Below, piece by piece: positions 1 to 9,068 of a stretch of 64,000 bases of DNA. The notes under the pieces were generated by a model. That model worked only from the letters and a program-made list of their open reading frames with translations. It was not told the DNA's origin and did not search any database. Position numbers and translations under genes: made by a program. This stretch comes from J014 sp964486055. Its GTDB lineage: Bacteria; Acidobacteriota; Blastocatellia; Pyrinomonadales; Pyrinomonadaceae. Location of the stretch: NCBI GenBank assembly GCA_964486055.1, contig CAZALE010000006.1, positions 144,218-208,217 on the forward strand, in the 5' to 3' direction. Positions within the stretch are counted from its first letter, which is position 1, and each line of letters begins with the position of its first letter.

Positions 1-1568
1 CTGAGAGCATCAAGTAATTTTTGCTTATCATCCTTTGAGCTAATAAATCGAAGACAAGTTTGAAGCCTTTTTCTGAGAGTCTCTGCATTGGATGGATTAA
101 TAAGTTTTAAATCTACGGAGCCGCAGTCAAACTTTTGTTTCAGATGTTGTGCGATGTCGTCAGACTCGATGAGCGCTTTTAATCTTTCTGAAGCTCTCCA
201 TCCGTAATAGCTTTTTCTTCCATCTGCAATCGAGGCGTAAAGCTCGGCAGCTTTCTGATACTCTTTCAATTGCTCTAGACAATAGGCTTTTAGAAATTTG
301 ATCTCGGTTTCATCAGTTCCTCCTGCCACAGCTTTTGATTGAATTAGTCCGACGATTTTTTGTAACTCATCCAGATCCACCAGTGCTTGAGTCCAATCAT
401 TTTGGGCTATCTTTATCTTTGCTCTCGTAAATAACGCTAAAGCCTCAGCTGGTTTTCCCCGAAAATCTCGCCTGATTCTCTCTATCCAGCTCAATGCCTC
501 GCTTTCCTCTCCTATGTCCCTTAATGTATCCACGATGTTTAAATGAATTCGGTCGATCCGTTCATCATTTGGGTAAAGCTCAATGTATTTTTTGTATCTT
601 GAGATTGCCTCACGTGCCTTATTTACTCTCAAATAGCAACTAGGAACTTGATTTAATGAACTTTTAGCAAAGTCACTTTTTGGAAACTCTGATATTACTC
701 TTTCGTGCCACTTTATTGCATCATTAAAGTTTTCCTCGCCTTGATAACTTCTAGCGATAAGATGCATTGATTCTGCGATGAGACTCGAGTTTGGAAAATT
801 GTCTAGAATTGCGTAGAGATGATTTCTAGCCTGGCGAAATTCTCGATTTATGAAGTATATCTTGCCTCTCTGAAAATGTTCTTCGTCTGAAAGGTTTTTT
901 CCTTGGTCAAGCTCGTCGAGTGACTCAATTGCAATCAGATCAAAATCATCTGGCTCACTGGGCTCAGGTGTGCTTTGTAAAATTTGTTGAAAAATCGATT
1001 TAGCTTCTTCAAGCTGCCCTAATCTCAAAAGCGACTTTCCTAAGAGTGCCATTGAGTCTCTATCAGGTCGATCTGAAGCTATTTGATCACTGAATGTAAT
1101 GAATAATCTCTTGTTCAATTGATTACTGTCAGCACTCTCGAATAAGCTCCTAGCTATGCGTTTTTCTGCTGCTTGGCGAAATAAGCTTCGCGGGGCTTCT
1201 GTGATCAATTCATTCAGGAAAAGTCTCTCAATCATTAAATCGCCCGCCGAAGAGCTGATTTTGGCTAGATGCCATAAAGCATATTCCTTTAAGATTGAGT
1301 TTCTATTCGCCACAGATTGATAATTAGCCATTGCAACGGCGAAATCACCTGACTTTTCAGCTATACGAGCCAGCAGATAATCATAATTCGCTTTTTCAAA
1401 CTCAGCCGGTTTGGATTGTTTTAGTTCTAGTAGAATTTTCATTACCAGATTATATTCTCGGCTAGCTATCAATTGTTTTATTTTTACCGACTCGGATTCA
1501 TCGGCGAAACTTGAAAGCGATAAGAAAAAGACAGCTATAATGAGGCAAAAAAACTTATTTCGCAGCAT
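1..1568 (-). CDS. Soluble lytic murein transglycosylase-like protein, N-terminal part (3' end outside window)
   Basis: Read on the minus strand, an uninterrupted frame runs from an ATG at 1568 to the window edge (about 522 codons seen). It opens with a signal peptide (MLRNKFFCLIIAVFFLS, cut near SFA-DES). After that comes a long chain of TPR-like helical repeats with spacings such as DNFPNSSLIAESMHLIARSY and SEFPKSDFAKSS. Near the visible end is KSYYGWRASERL, which closely matches the SYYGxxAxxRL segment that links the helical U-domain to the catalytic domain in Slt70-type lytic transglycosylases. Such enzymes cleave peptidoglycan glycan strands in the periplasm. The catalytic SLT domain with its glutamate would lie beyond position 1, so the enzymatic call is inference. 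A plain TPR protein is the alternative. A GAGAG sits six bases before the chosen ATG. Confidence 0.7.
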   Translation of the reverse strand, partial: MLRNKFFCLIIAVFFLSLSSFADESESVKIKQLIASREYNLVMKILLELKQSKPAEFEKANYDYLLARIAEKSGDFAVAMANYQSVANRNSILKEYALWHLAKISSSAGDLMIERLFLNELITEAPRSLFRQAAEKRIARSLFESADSNQLNKRLFITFSDQIASDRPDRDSMALLGKSLLRLGQLEEAKSIFQQILQSTPEPSEPDDFDLIAIESLDELDQGKNLSDEEHFQRGKIYFINREFRQARNHLYAILDNFPNSSLIAESMHLIARSYQGEENFNDAIKWHERVISEFPKSDFAKSSLNQVPSCYLRVNKAREAISRYKKYIELYPNDERIDRIHLNIVDTLRDIGEESEALSWIERIRRDFRGKPAEALALFTRAKIKIAQNDWTQALVDLDELQKIVGLIQSKAVAGGTDETEIKFLKAYCLEQLKEYQKAAELYASIADGRKSYYGWRASERLKALIESDDIAQHLKQKFDCGSVDLKLINPSNAETLRKRLQTCLRFISSKDDKQKLLDAL

Positions 1569-1736
1569 CAGATCGCTCTCTATAACATCAGTCTCAAAAA
1601 ATTTTAGACTAAAAATTCTTTGAGACTAAAAGAACCATGGATTAAAATTTCCTAAAACCAAATTTTATATGAGAAAATGTGGCATAAGTGGGGTAAGTTT
1701 GTTTGTAACTACATTGACATTAAGGGATGATACGTT

Positions 1737-2528
1737 ATGGAAAAAGATTCATCGAATGAAAATTTGAGATATTCTGAAAGTGATGAAGAGGAGCTAACTG
1801 AGAAAGGAAAAGAGCGTCGTCAGTTAATCACAAGGGTATCAGCCACTACGTTAGTTCTCCTGAGCTCTAGTTTAATAACTGAGGAGCAAGCTAAACAGAT
1901 GGAAAAACTTTTGGATACCGATTTAACAGAGAACAATTTGGCTGATCAAAATCCGATAACTTTCAGCATGAAAGTTAATGGCGAAATGAGGAAATTGACG
2001 GTCGATTCTAGGATGACCTTGCTAGACGCGTTGAGAGAGAGGCTTGGTCTGACGGGAACAAAAAAGGGTTGTGATCATGGACAATGCGGAGCTTGTACAG
2101 TTCTGTTAGATAACCGACGTGTGCTTTCGTGCTTGACACTGGCTGTCATGTGCGATGGACGTGATGTAGTTACGATCGAAGGTTTGGCTACAGAGAACAC
2201 CTTACATCCAATGCAATCAGCGTTTATAAAATACGATGCTTTTCAATGTGGTTACTGCACGCCTGGTCAGATCTGTTCGGCCGTCGCCCTATTAGACGAA
2301 GCAAAAAATGGAGAGGCCAGCTATATAACGCCTAACATACAAACAATCGTTAGAAATCTGAAACTATCAGACGATGAAATTCGCGAACGCATGAGTGGTA
2401 ATCTCTGTAGATGTGGAGCTTATCCGAATATAGTAAAAGCAATTCAGGAGGTTCATAGTAAAAAAGAGCAAGCGCGTGATTGGAATATTTCAGAGCAGCA
2501 GGAGGTAAACATAGATGAATCCATTTAA
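1737..2528 (+). CDS. paoA: Aldehyde oxidoreductase / xanthine dehydrogenase family 2Fe-2S subunit (PaoA/YagT type)
   Basis: Small iron-sulfur subunit of a molybdenum hydroxylase, passing electrons from the molybdenum centre to FAD. The plant-type ferredoxin cluster is bound by Cys112, Cys117, Cys120 and Cys132 (motif GCDHGQCGAC), and the second helical-domain cluster by Cys171, Cys174, Cys224 and Cys226 (CGYCTPGQIC and CRCGAYP). The N-terminus has a twin-arginine-like signal, KERRQLITRVSATTLVLL with Arg27-Arg28, as in periplasmic E. coli PaoA. Export by Tat is therefore likely. The region before it (residues 1-25) is acidic and longer than usual. AAGGG lies upstream of the ATG. The next gene overlaps by 14 bp and encodes the FAD subunit. 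The molybdenum subunit is not adjacent; a matching one is at 35521-37677 on the other strand. Confidence 0.9.
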   Translation: MEKDSSNENLRYSESDEEELTEKGKERRQLITRVSATTLVLLSSSLITEEQAKQMEKLLDTDLTENNLADQNPITFSMKVNGEMRKLTVDSRMTLLDALRERLGLTGTKKGCDHGQCGACTVLLDNRRVLSCLTLAVMCDGRDVVTIEGLATENTLHPMQSAFIKYDAFQCGYCTPGQICSAVALLDEAKNGEASYITPNIQTIVRNLKLSDDEIRERMSGNLCRCGAYPNIVKAIQEVHSKKEQARDWNISEQQEVNIDESI

Positions 2529-3510
2529 ATTCATAAGGGCTAACGATGTCGATGAAGCTATCAAATCGGCTTCTCAGAGCCCTGGAAGTAAATTCATCGC
2601 AGGAGGCACCAATCTGCTGGACTTAATGAAGGAAGGCATAGAAACCCCAGTTACGCTCGTGGACGTATCGCGCCTGCCGCTTTCCCAAATAAAATATGCA
2701 GCTGATGGAAAACTCTCTATCGGTGCTACAGCCAGAAATTCAGATACTGCGAATCATCCATTAGTCAGACAGAAATACCCGATGCTTTCGCGAGCCATTT
2801 TATCTGGAGCATCTGCTCAAATTCGCAACATGGCTACAAATGCCGGTAATCTAATGCAACGCACCAGATGCCCCTACTTCTACGATGTCTCGATGCCTTG
2901 TAATAAACGCCAACCTGGAAGTGGTTGCGCAGCTTTGGATGGAATCAATCGGCACCATGCGATTTTAGGCTGGTCAGATAGATGCGTTGCAGTGTATCCT
3001 GGGGATATGGCCGTAGCCCTGACGGCCCTCGATGCTTCAATAAGAATATTAACCCCACAAAAAAAAGAAAGAGTGCTACCAATCCAGGATTTCTACCGTC
3101 TTCCAGATCAAAATCCAGAGAAAGATAACAACCTGAATCACGGCGAGTTGATAACGTCTATAGAGATTCCGCGAAATAACTTCGCTGCTAGTTCTTACTA
3201 TCTTAAAATTCGTGATCGAGCAAGCTATGCTTTTGCTCTAGTTTCTGTGGCAACTGGAATTGAAATAAAAGATGGGAAAATCAAAGATGTAAGAATAGCT
3301 TTAGGTGGAGTTTCTCACAAACCTTGGCGTGCTACAGTTGCAGAAAGCTTACTTCTAGGAAAAGAGCCATCTGAAGCTCTCTTTAAATCTGCTGCTGAAG
3401 AAGAATTGAAATCAGCAAAACCATTAAAGCACAACAAGTATAAAGTCGAAATGGCAAAACGCGCCATTGTTCGTGCTCTTAGTGTCGCATCAAATCTACA
3501 GAAATTTTAG
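2515..3510 (+). CDS. paoB: Aldehyde oxidoreductase FAD-binding subunit (PaoB/YagS type)
   Basis: FAD-binding middle subunit of the molybdenum hydroxylase. FAD-binding signatures are FIAGGTNLLDLMKEG (about residues 27-41) and NAGNLMQRTRCPY (about 109-121), with the CO_deh_flav_C region at about 215-320. It carries the extra cluster insertion found in E. coli PaoB: Cys119, Cys129, Cys138 and Cys157, with PCNKRQPGSGC in the middle, predicted to hold a [4Fe-4S] cluster. That insertion separates it from ordinary XDH FAD subunits. The start overlaps the 2Fe-2S subunit gene by 14 bp, with AGGAGG just upstream inside that gene, so the two are translationally coupled. No third subunit follows; murA comes after a 244 bp gap. 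Confidence 0.9.
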   Translation: MNPFKFIRANDVDEAIKSASQSPGSKFIAGGTNLLDLMKEGIETPVTLVDVSRLPLSQIKYAADGKLSIGATARNSDTANHPLVRQKYPMLSRAILSGASAQIRNMATNAGNLMQRTRCPYFYDVSMPCNKRQPGSGCAALDGINRHHAILGWSDRCVAVYPGDMAVALTALDASIRILTPQKKERVLPIQDFYRLPDQNPEKDNNLNHGELITSIEIPRNNFAASSYYLKIRDRASYAFALVSVATGIEIKDGKIKDVRIALGGVSHKPWRATVAESLLLGKEPSEALFKSAAEEELKSAKPLKHNKYKVEMAKRAIVRALSVASNLQKF

Positions 3511-3672
3511 GTACCCTGCGGTTGAAACATTTCTAGTATTCGCATGTTTAGCGAATTTTCTTTCAATTCCTGTAGAACTAATTCGCTTTTGAAAAGTCCT
3601 CTTTTTGATTACAGAAAAACCCTCGCATACGATCAGCTTGCGTAAAATAGCCGTGATATCTTTCGATTATAA

Positions 3673-3686
3673 AACTTAGCTAAGTT
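3673..3686. promoter_or_regulatory. 14-bp perfect palindrome upstream of murA
   Basis: AACTTAGCTAAGTT reads the same on both strands and directly abuts TATACT (3686-3691), a plausible -10 box for murA, whose ATG is at 3755. A second short inverted repeat, ATAACA with TGTTAT (3713-3730), lies between it and the gene. The position suits an operator, but no regulator is known here and short AT-rich palindromes occur by chance. Confidence 0.25.
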
Positions 3687-3754
3687 ATACTTTGGGGTTT
3701 TTAGGGTTTCTGATAACATTTTCTTGTTATTTTCATAAGAGAAGGTTTTGAAAA

Positions 3755-5068
3755 ATGGATAAATTTCTCATTCGTGGTGGTAAGCCATTAAAGGGAAAAG
3801 TTGCTATAAGTGGTGCTAAGAATTCCGCATTGCCATGTTTAGCGGCATCACTTTTAACCTCCGAGACTGTGATTTTACACAATGTTCCTTATGTGCGTGA
3901 CATAATAACTCAACGCAGGCTTTTAGAGGATCTAGGTGCTACTGTTTTAACCCCGGAACTTCGTACTCACAAGGTAACGGCATCTAATATTGAGATTTTC
4001 GAGGCGCCCTATCATTTGGTCAAAACCATGAGGGCTAGTGTGTTGGTTTTGGGGCCTCTGCTAGCGAGATTTGGACAAGCGAAAGTCTCTCTTCCAGGTG
4101 GATGTGCCATAGGTACCAGGCCTATAGACTTGCATTTGAAAGCCTTTGAGCTTTTGGGAGCTAACATCACCCTAGAATCAGGCAATGTAGTAGCGCGTGT
4201 GTCTAGGGGTAGATTGAAAGGCGCTGAAATAAACTTTCCTAAGGTTACAGTAACTGGAACTGAGAATGTCATGATGGCTGCAGTTCTTGCCGAAGGCAAG
4301 ACAATCTTAAAAAATGCTGCAAAGGAGCCGGAAATCGTTGATCTAGCAGAGCTTCTGAATAAAATGGGCGCCAGAATAAAAGGTGCAGGAACTGACACTA
4401 TAGAGATTGATGGAGTAGATTCTCTTTTTGGTGCTGAGCATACGATAATACCTGACAGAATAGAGACAGGCACCTATATGGTTGCGGCAGCCATAACCAA
4501 TGGTGAGTTAGAAATAACCAATTGTCAGCCAAGACACCTAGATGCAGTTGTAAATAAACTGAGAGATGCAGGAGTCGAGGTTCAAGAACTTAATCAAAGC
4601 ACACTTCTTGTCAAGCGTGGTCGAGATGGATTGAAATCATGTGATATAGTGACTGAACCATATCCAAATTTCCCGACGGACATGCAGGCTCAATTTATGT
4701 CCCTCATGACACAGGCTGACGGGGTCTCCCATATAACAGAGACAATATTCGAGAATCGATTCATACATGCTGCAGAACTAGTAAGATTAGGAGCAAGAAT
4801 AGAAGTCTCTGGAAATACCGCCAGCGTGTATGGTAGAACTCCACTCTCCGGAGCCCCTGTTTTGGCATCTGATCTTCGCGCTTCGGCTTCACTCGTATTA
4901 GCTGCGCTATGTGCGTCGGGTGAAACTCTGATTGATCGGGTCTATCATATTGACAGGGGATACGAAAATATAGTCAAAAAACTACGTGCAGTTGGCGCAG
5001 ATATAGAAAGAATAACTACACAACAAGCTTCTGAGGAGCAAAAGCAGTTTGAATCTTTGCAAACTTAA
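3755..5068 (+). CDS. murA: UDP-N-acetylglucosamine 1-carboxyvinyltransferase (MurA)
   Basis: Cytoplasmic enzyme of the first committed step of peptidoglycan synthesis, transferring enolpyruvate from PEP to UDP-GlcNAc. The 437-residue length is normal. The N-terminal GGKPLKGKVAISGAKNSALP contains the substrate-binding Lys22-Asn23 pair. The catalytic loop LPGGCAIGTRP carries Cys117, the residue attacked by fosfomycin, so sensitivity is predicted. TVTGTENVMMAA and the C-terminal half (PNFPTDMQAQ, ENRFIHAAEL) are also typical. There is a short C-terminal tail rich in Gln/Glu after residue 425. AGAGAAGG precedes the ATG. The HIT gene follows 26 bp later, so the two are probably co-transcribed. Confidence 0.97.
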   Translation: MDKFLIRGGKPLKGKVAISGAKNSALPCLAASLLTSETVILHNVPYVRDIITQRRLLEDLGATVLTPELRTHKVTASNIEIFEAPYHLVKTMRASVLVLGPLLARFGQAKVSLPGGCAIGTRPIDLHLKAFELLGANITLESGNVVARVSRGRLKGAEINFPKVTVTGTENVMMAAVLAEGKTILKNAAKEPEIVDLAELLNKMGARIKGAGTDTIEIDGVDSLFGAEHTIIPDRIETGTYMVAAAITNGELEITNCQPRHLDAVVNKLRDAGVEVQELNQSTLLVKRGRDGLKSCDIVTEPYPNFPTDMQAQFMSLMTQADGVSHITETIFENRFIHAAELVRLGARIEVSGNTASVYGRTPLSGAPVLASDLRASASLVLAALCASGETLIDRVYHIDRGYENIVKKLRAVGADIERITTQQASEEQKQFESLQT

Positions 5069-5094
5069 ATTCTAAAATAATCAAGAACGATATT

Positions 5095-5439
5095 ATGAAA
5101 GACTGTATTTTCTGCAAGATAATATCAGGAGATTTGCCATCTACAAAGGTTTTCGAAGATGAAGTGTGTGTTGCTTTTAATGACATACATCCGCAAGCCC
5201 CGACACATGTATTAATAGTGCCTAGGGAGCACTTCGATTCATTGGACAAAGCAGAGACTAAACATAAAGAGGTTTTGGGACATCTCCTGCTCACAGCAGC
5301 TGAAATAGCTAGAAGAAAAGGTATCAATCAGAAAGGATATCGAGTAGTTATAAACACAAACTCCGCTGGAGGACAGACGGTTTTTCATCTGCATGTTCAT
5401 CTTCTGGGTGGAAGGCAATTCGTGTTTCCGCCAGGATAA
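5095..5439 (+). CDS. HIT family (HINT-type) purine nucleotide phosphoramidase
   Basis: A 114-residue histidine-triad protein of the HINT branch. The triad FHLHVHLL (His98, His100, His102) lies near the C-terminus as usual, and the N-terminus CIFCKIISGDLPS holds the CxxC that, with later histidines, can bind zinc in this branch. Family members hydrolyse AMP-lysine and similar phosphoramidates; the physiological substrate in bacteria is uncertain. The protein ends soon after the triad (GGRQFVFPPG), as normal for HINT. The gene sits 26 bp after murA and 51 bp before a TPR lipoprotein, which suggests one transcript without implying a shared function. Confidence 0.93.
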   Translation: MKDCIFCKIISGDLPSTKVFEDEVCVAFNDIHPQAPTHVLIVPREHFDSLDKAETKHKEVLGHLLLTAAEIARRKGINQKGYRVVINTNSAGGQTVFHLHVHLLGGRQFVFPPG

Positions 5440-5490
5440 TGTATAATCAATTCCTCAAGCCTTTTAAATTAAGCAAGCGGAGGATGGTAG

Positions 5491-6345
5491 ATGAGGCTGA
5501 TCGTCCTTATAACGTGTTGCGCTGTCTTTCTAGTTGCATGCTCTACTACTCGAAATAACATCGAAGAAGCTCTGCAGCAGAGTAACAAAGATAACGTCCT
5601 AGTTTTTTCGAACGCAGATGAAGCATTGGCTGCTGGCAAACGTTACCTTGATGAAAACAAGTTAGAAGAGGCCATCGAAGCTCTAAAACAAGCGATAAAA
5701 TTAAATCCAGAATCTGCTGATGCATATTTTCAGCTTGGGATTGCACTGTCTTTAAAAAGAGATGAGGAACAGGTGAAAGATAAGCTAGAGAAAATGAGCA
5801 ATTCAAAATCTACGGACATTAGAAGCGGAAAACCTGTGATTCTAAGTGAAGCGGATAGGGCATTCGAAGTGGCTGCAAAACTTTATAAAAAGATTACAGA
5901 GCGAGAACCTGAGAATGCTGAAGCTTTTTTCAATCTGGGAAGAGCCTACAATAAAATTCAGATGGACGAGGAAGCTGAGAGGGCTCTTCGTCAAGCGATC
6001 AAATTAAAGCCAGATGATAGTGAATATCAGACCGAACTTGGAGCGATACTGATAAAGCTTGCAAAGTATGAGGAAGCGATAAAGGTTTTAAAGAGAGCTC
6101 AGGAGTTAGATGAGAATAACCTTCGTGCGGGAGAACTTTTAGAGAGAGCTGAGGCAGGAAAGCAGAGAATAAGCTTTACAATGAAGCCAAAAACACCAAA
6201 ACCACGAGAAGCAAATATGGAAGGAAATATGGAAGACATGAGCGAAGAGGACCAATTGGTGAATAATTCCGAATCGCCCTCTGATAAGATCACCGAGGAC
6301 AAAGCTTCGTCTGATAAGCCAACGGAAGCTAATAAAAAACCATAA
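5491..6345 (+). CDS. TPR-repeat lipoprotein
   Basis: A 284-residue lipoprotein: signal MRLIVLITCCAVFLVAC with lipobox LVAC and lipidated Cys17. Residues from about 45 to 220 contain at least three TPR units (for example EEAIEALKQAIKLNPESADA and EEAERALRQAIKLKPDDSE). A charged, low-complexity C-terminal tail (about 235-284) follows. It is likely anchored in the envelope and works as a protein-binding scaffold; no enzymatic motif is visible. GGAGGA lies six bases before the ATG, a good ribosome binding site. The relation to outer-membrane assembly or pilus biogenesis TPR proteins cannot be decided from sequence alone. Confidence 0.8.
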   Translation: MRLIVLITCCAVFLVACSTTRNNIEEALQQSNKDNVLVFSNADEALAAGKRYLDENKLEEAIEALKQAIKLNPESADAYFQLGIALSLKRDEEQVKDKLEKMSNSKSTDIRSGKPVILSEADRAFEVAAKLYKKITEREPENAEAFFNLGRAYNKIQMDEEAERALRQAIKLKPDDSEYQTELGAILIKLAKYEEAIKVLKRAQELDENNLRAGELLERAEAGKQRISFTMKPKTPKPREANMEGNMEDMSEEDQLVNNSESPSDKITEDKASSDKPTEANKKP

Positions 6346-6443
6346 AAATATTTGCTGAAGCCTATGTTGTGGCACTTTGCCAAAAAACACGTACCTCAAA
6401 GATGAGCTCAGTCTCAATGTAAATTTTTGATAAAATTTGAATT

Positions 6444-6869
6444 ATGAGTGAGAAGAAGATCAGAGTTTTAATCGCTAAGCCAGGTTTAGATGGGCATGAT
6501 AGAGGTGCAAAAGTAATTGCCAGAGCCTTGCGTGATGCTGGAATGGAAGTTATTTATACAGGATTGAGACAGACGCCTGAAATGATCGCATCGGCTGCAT
6601 TACAGGAAGACGTAGATGCAGTGGGTATCTCAATTCTCTCAGGAGCGCACAATACGCTTTGTCCGAAGATTGTTGAGTTAATCAGGCAAAATGGCATGCA
6701 CGACTGTCTAATCTTCGTTGGAGGCATAATCCCCCAAGAGGATATCCCATTTTTGAAGTCAAAGGGAGTTGACGAGGTCTTTTTGCCTGGAACCTCCACT
6801 GAAGAAGTGATAAAAGTTTTACGTGAAAGAGTAGGAAGCAGATCGCAAAAACCAGAGCAAACCGGTTAA
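6444..6869 (+). CDS. Free-standing cobalamin-binding subunit of methylmalonyl-CoA mutase-type enzyme
   Basis: A 141-residue B12-binding domain matching the C-terminal domain of methylmalonyl-CoA mutase. The AKPGLDGHDRG motif (residues 11-21, His18) supplies the lower axial ligand in the DxHxxG 'base-off/His-on' mode. ISILSGAH and FVGGIIPQEDIP complete the Rossmann-like fold. Family knowledge: split mutases use such a small subunit with a separate catalytic large subunit, which is not in this window. MeaB and the epimerase of the same pathway are at 55561-56894. The gene ends two bases before a P450 gene, so the two are presumably co-transcribed; why is unclear. No cobalamin riboswitch was recognised upstream. 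Confidence 0.88.
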   Translation: MSEKKIRVLIAKPGLDGHDRGAKVIARALRDAGMEVIYTGLRQTPEMIASAALQEDVDAVGISILSGAHNTLCPKIVELIRQNGMHDCLIFVGGIIPQEDIPFLKSKGVDEVFLPGTSTEEVIKVLRERVGSRSQKPEQTG

Positions 6870-6871
6870 AT

Positions 6872-8206
6872 ATGCTCTCTGAAAGATCTATTCAAGTTTT
6901 TCAAGCAAACGCCGGATTCTTGGGGAGAAAATTTCGTAACGATCCACTAAGATTCCTAACACAAATCTCCGAAAATAGTGACATCGCAGCCTTTAAAATA
7001 GGACCTCAACAAGTTTTTTTTCTCAATAATCCCGAATTCGTACGCGATATTTTAGTTCTAAATGCCCATAAATTTGTGAAGGGAAGAGCCTTACAAAGGG
7101 CGAGAAAGATTTTAAATCAGGGACTTTTGACGAGTGAAGGGGAGTTCCATTTGAAACAAAGGCGAATGATTCAGCCGGCTTTTCATAAGCAAAGAATAGC
7201 AGAATACTCGAAGGTAATGACTCAATATGCTTTACAATGGGCAGAGAAGCGTTTTGATGGAGAAATTCTCGATATTGATAAAGAGATGAACCGATTAACG
7301 CTGAAAGTCGTTGCAAAAACTTTGTTTGATGCAAATGTTGATGACGAGGCAGACGAGGTTGGTAAGGCTTTGACGGCTCTGATCGAGATGTTTCAATATC
7401 TTTTGCTGCCGTTTTCTGAATATCTTGAAAAACTCCCGTTACCTCAGACTAAAAAATTAAATAATGCACGGAAAACTCTGGATAAAGTTATTTACAGGAT
7501 TATAAAGCAGAGGCGGGCTTCCGGTGAAGATAAAGGCGATTTACTTTCAATGTTATTGATGGCGCAGGATGAATTAGATTCAACTAAAATGAGTGATGAA
7601 CAAGTTCGGGATGAGGCTCTTACTTTGTTTCTAGCTGGCCATGAAACCACAGCTAATGCATTAACCTTCACTTGGTATCTACTTTCAGAGAATCAGGAAA
7701 AAGAGCAAAAGTTACATCAAGAATTAAAGACGGTATTAGAGAATAAACCACCAAGGTTTGAGGATTATCAAAACTTAAAATATACTGAAGCAGTTTTTGC
7801 CGAATCGATGAGACTTTTCCCACCAGCCTGGGCGATCGGTAGATTAGCAGTAGAAGATCACGAGATCGCGGGATGTAAGATTCCAAAAGGCTCGCTTGTC
7901 TTGGTTTCGATGTTTGTAATGCATAGAGACAAGCGTTATTGGGCTGATCCAGAGAAATTCATCCCAGAAAGGTGGGAGACTGTCTCAATTCGTGATGCTT
8001 CATCAAAATTTATTTATTTTCCCTTTGGTGGCGGAGTTAGACGTTGCATTGGTGAGCATTTTGCATGGGTTGAAGGAGTGATGATGCTCGCTACAATCGC
8101 CCAAAAATGTAGGTTCAGGGTATTACCCTCGCAGAAGTTTGCGCTAAATCCACTTATAACCTTACGCCCTAAATTCGGCTTGAAAATGAGGGCAGAGTTA
8201 TTGTGA
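6872..8206 (+). CDS. Cytochrome P450
   Basis: A 444-residue soluble P450 monooxygenase without a signal peptide. The haem-ligand loop FPFGGGVRRCIGEHFAW carries Cys392. The I-helix oxygen-activation motif is AGHETTANAL, and the K-helix ExxR is ESMR. PERW (meander) and the length fit bacterial CYP102/CYP4-like fatty-acid or terpenoid hydroxylases (motif FLAGHETTA), but the substrate cannot be predicted. No dedicated ferredoxin or reductase gene is beside it, so electrons must come from elsewhere. It begins two bases after the B12-binding subunit gene and its stop overlaps the GTG start of the DUF72 gene (GTGA). Confidence 0.95.
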   Translation: MLSERSIQVFQANAGFLGRKFRNDPLRFLTQISENSDIAAFKIGPQQVFFLNNPEFVRDILVLNAHKFVKGRALQRARKILNQGLLTSEGEFHLKQRRMIQPAFHKQRIAEYSKVMTQYALQWAEKRFDGEILDIDKEMNRLTLKVVAKTLFDANVDDEADEVGKALTALIEMFQYLLLPFSEYLEKLPLPQTKKLNNARKTLDKVIYRIIKQRRASGEDKGDLLSMLLMAQDELDSTKMSDEQVRDEALTLFLAGHETTANALTFTWYLLSENQEKEQKLHQELKTVLENKPPRFEDYQNLKYTEAVFAESMRLFPPAWAIGRLAVEDHEIAGCKIPKGSLVLVSMFVMHRDKRYWADPEKFIPERWETVSIRDASSKFIYFPFGGGVRRCIGEHFAWVEGVMMLATIAQKCRFRVLPSQKFALNPLITLRPKFGLKMRAELL

Positions 8207-9015
8207 GAAGAATTTTTATAGCCTGTCAAGGTTGGAACTATAAAGACTGGATAACAATTCATGAACCCGTATTTTACCCTCGTGGAACACAAATCGATCA
8301 AATGCTCAGCATTTATTCCGAAGTCTTTGATGCTGTTGAGGTAGACTCGACCTTTTACGCAATACCAAACAAATCTGTCGTAGAGAGTTGGTATCGCAAA
8401 ACACCAGAGTGGTTTAGGTTTGCTTTAAAAATGCCAAGAGAGATATCTCATGAGAAATTTCTAAGTAAGGAATCATTCAAGACTCTAGAGGCATTCATAG
8501 ATGCCGCCTGTGTCTTGCAAGACAAGTTAATGGCGATTTTAATACAGTTGCCGTCGTATTTTGAAGCCAATCGCACAAATGCACTGAATTTCAGAAATTT
8601 TCTACGACAATTGCCAAAGCACTTAAATTTTGCTGTTGAATTTAGGCAAGATAAATGGCTGATTGATTGGACCTTTAATGAATTAAATCGTAACAATGTA
8701 TCTCTTTGTTTAGTGGAAGGCGAGTGGATAAGCCGTGAAAAAATGTTTCAGGCAATCGAGCATATTAAAAATGATTTTTGTTATGTAAGGTTCATGGGAA
8801 AAAGAGATATAACCACCTTTGATCGAATAGTGCGCCCGCAGGATGAGAATTTAATCATCTGGAAGGAAGCCTTAGAGCTTTCATCTGCTGAGACTCTGCT
8901 GATCTCATTTAGCAATTTTTACGAGGGGTTTGCCCCGGAAAGTGCAAATAAAATGCGAAAACTTTTCGGATTAGAGCCTAGAATGCCAGTTGATAGACAA
9001 GCTTCGCTTTTTTAG
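8203..9015 (+). CDS. DUF72 family protein
   Basis: A 270-residue DUF72 (YecE-like) TIM-barrel protein of unknown function. Typical segments are GWNYKDW near the start, EVDSTFYAIPN (about 46-56), FALKMPREISHEKFL, ILIQLPSYF and VEFRQDKW; the C-terminal part has CYVRFMGKRD and FSNFYEGFAP. It starts at GTG overlapping the P450 stop by four bases, indicating coupled translation. No catalytic residues are established for the family, so no reaction is assigned. Confidence 0.9.
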   Translation: MRRIFIACQGWNYKDWITIHEPVFYPRGTQIDQMLSIYSEVFDAVEVDSTFYAIPNKSVVESWYRKTPEWFRFALKMPREISHEKFLSKESFKTLEAFIDAACVLQDKLMAILIQLPSYFEANRTNALNFRNFLRQLPKHLNFAVEFRQDKWLIDWTFNELNRNNVSLCLVEGEWISREKMFQAIEHIKNDFCYVRFMGKRDITTFDRIVRPQDENLIIWKEALELSSAETLLISFSNFYEGFAPESANKMRKLFGLEPRMPVDRQASLF

Positions 9016-9068
9016 TCTTAGAAATTAAAATTTTTAAGAGCTGCGTTTGAGAACAGTTCAAGATAAAC

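Noticed and set aside
1714..1719. TTGACA as -35 of the paoA-like gene
   Set aside because: It lies only 18 bp before the start codon, leaving no room for a -10 and leader.
4012..4473. Long minus-strand frame inside murA
   Set aside because: Antisense shadow of a highly conserved gene; no independent ribosome binding site or family match.
6350..6443. Cobalamin riboswitch upstream of the B12-binding subunit
   Set aside because: The 90-bp space is too short and no conserved B12-box segment was recognised.
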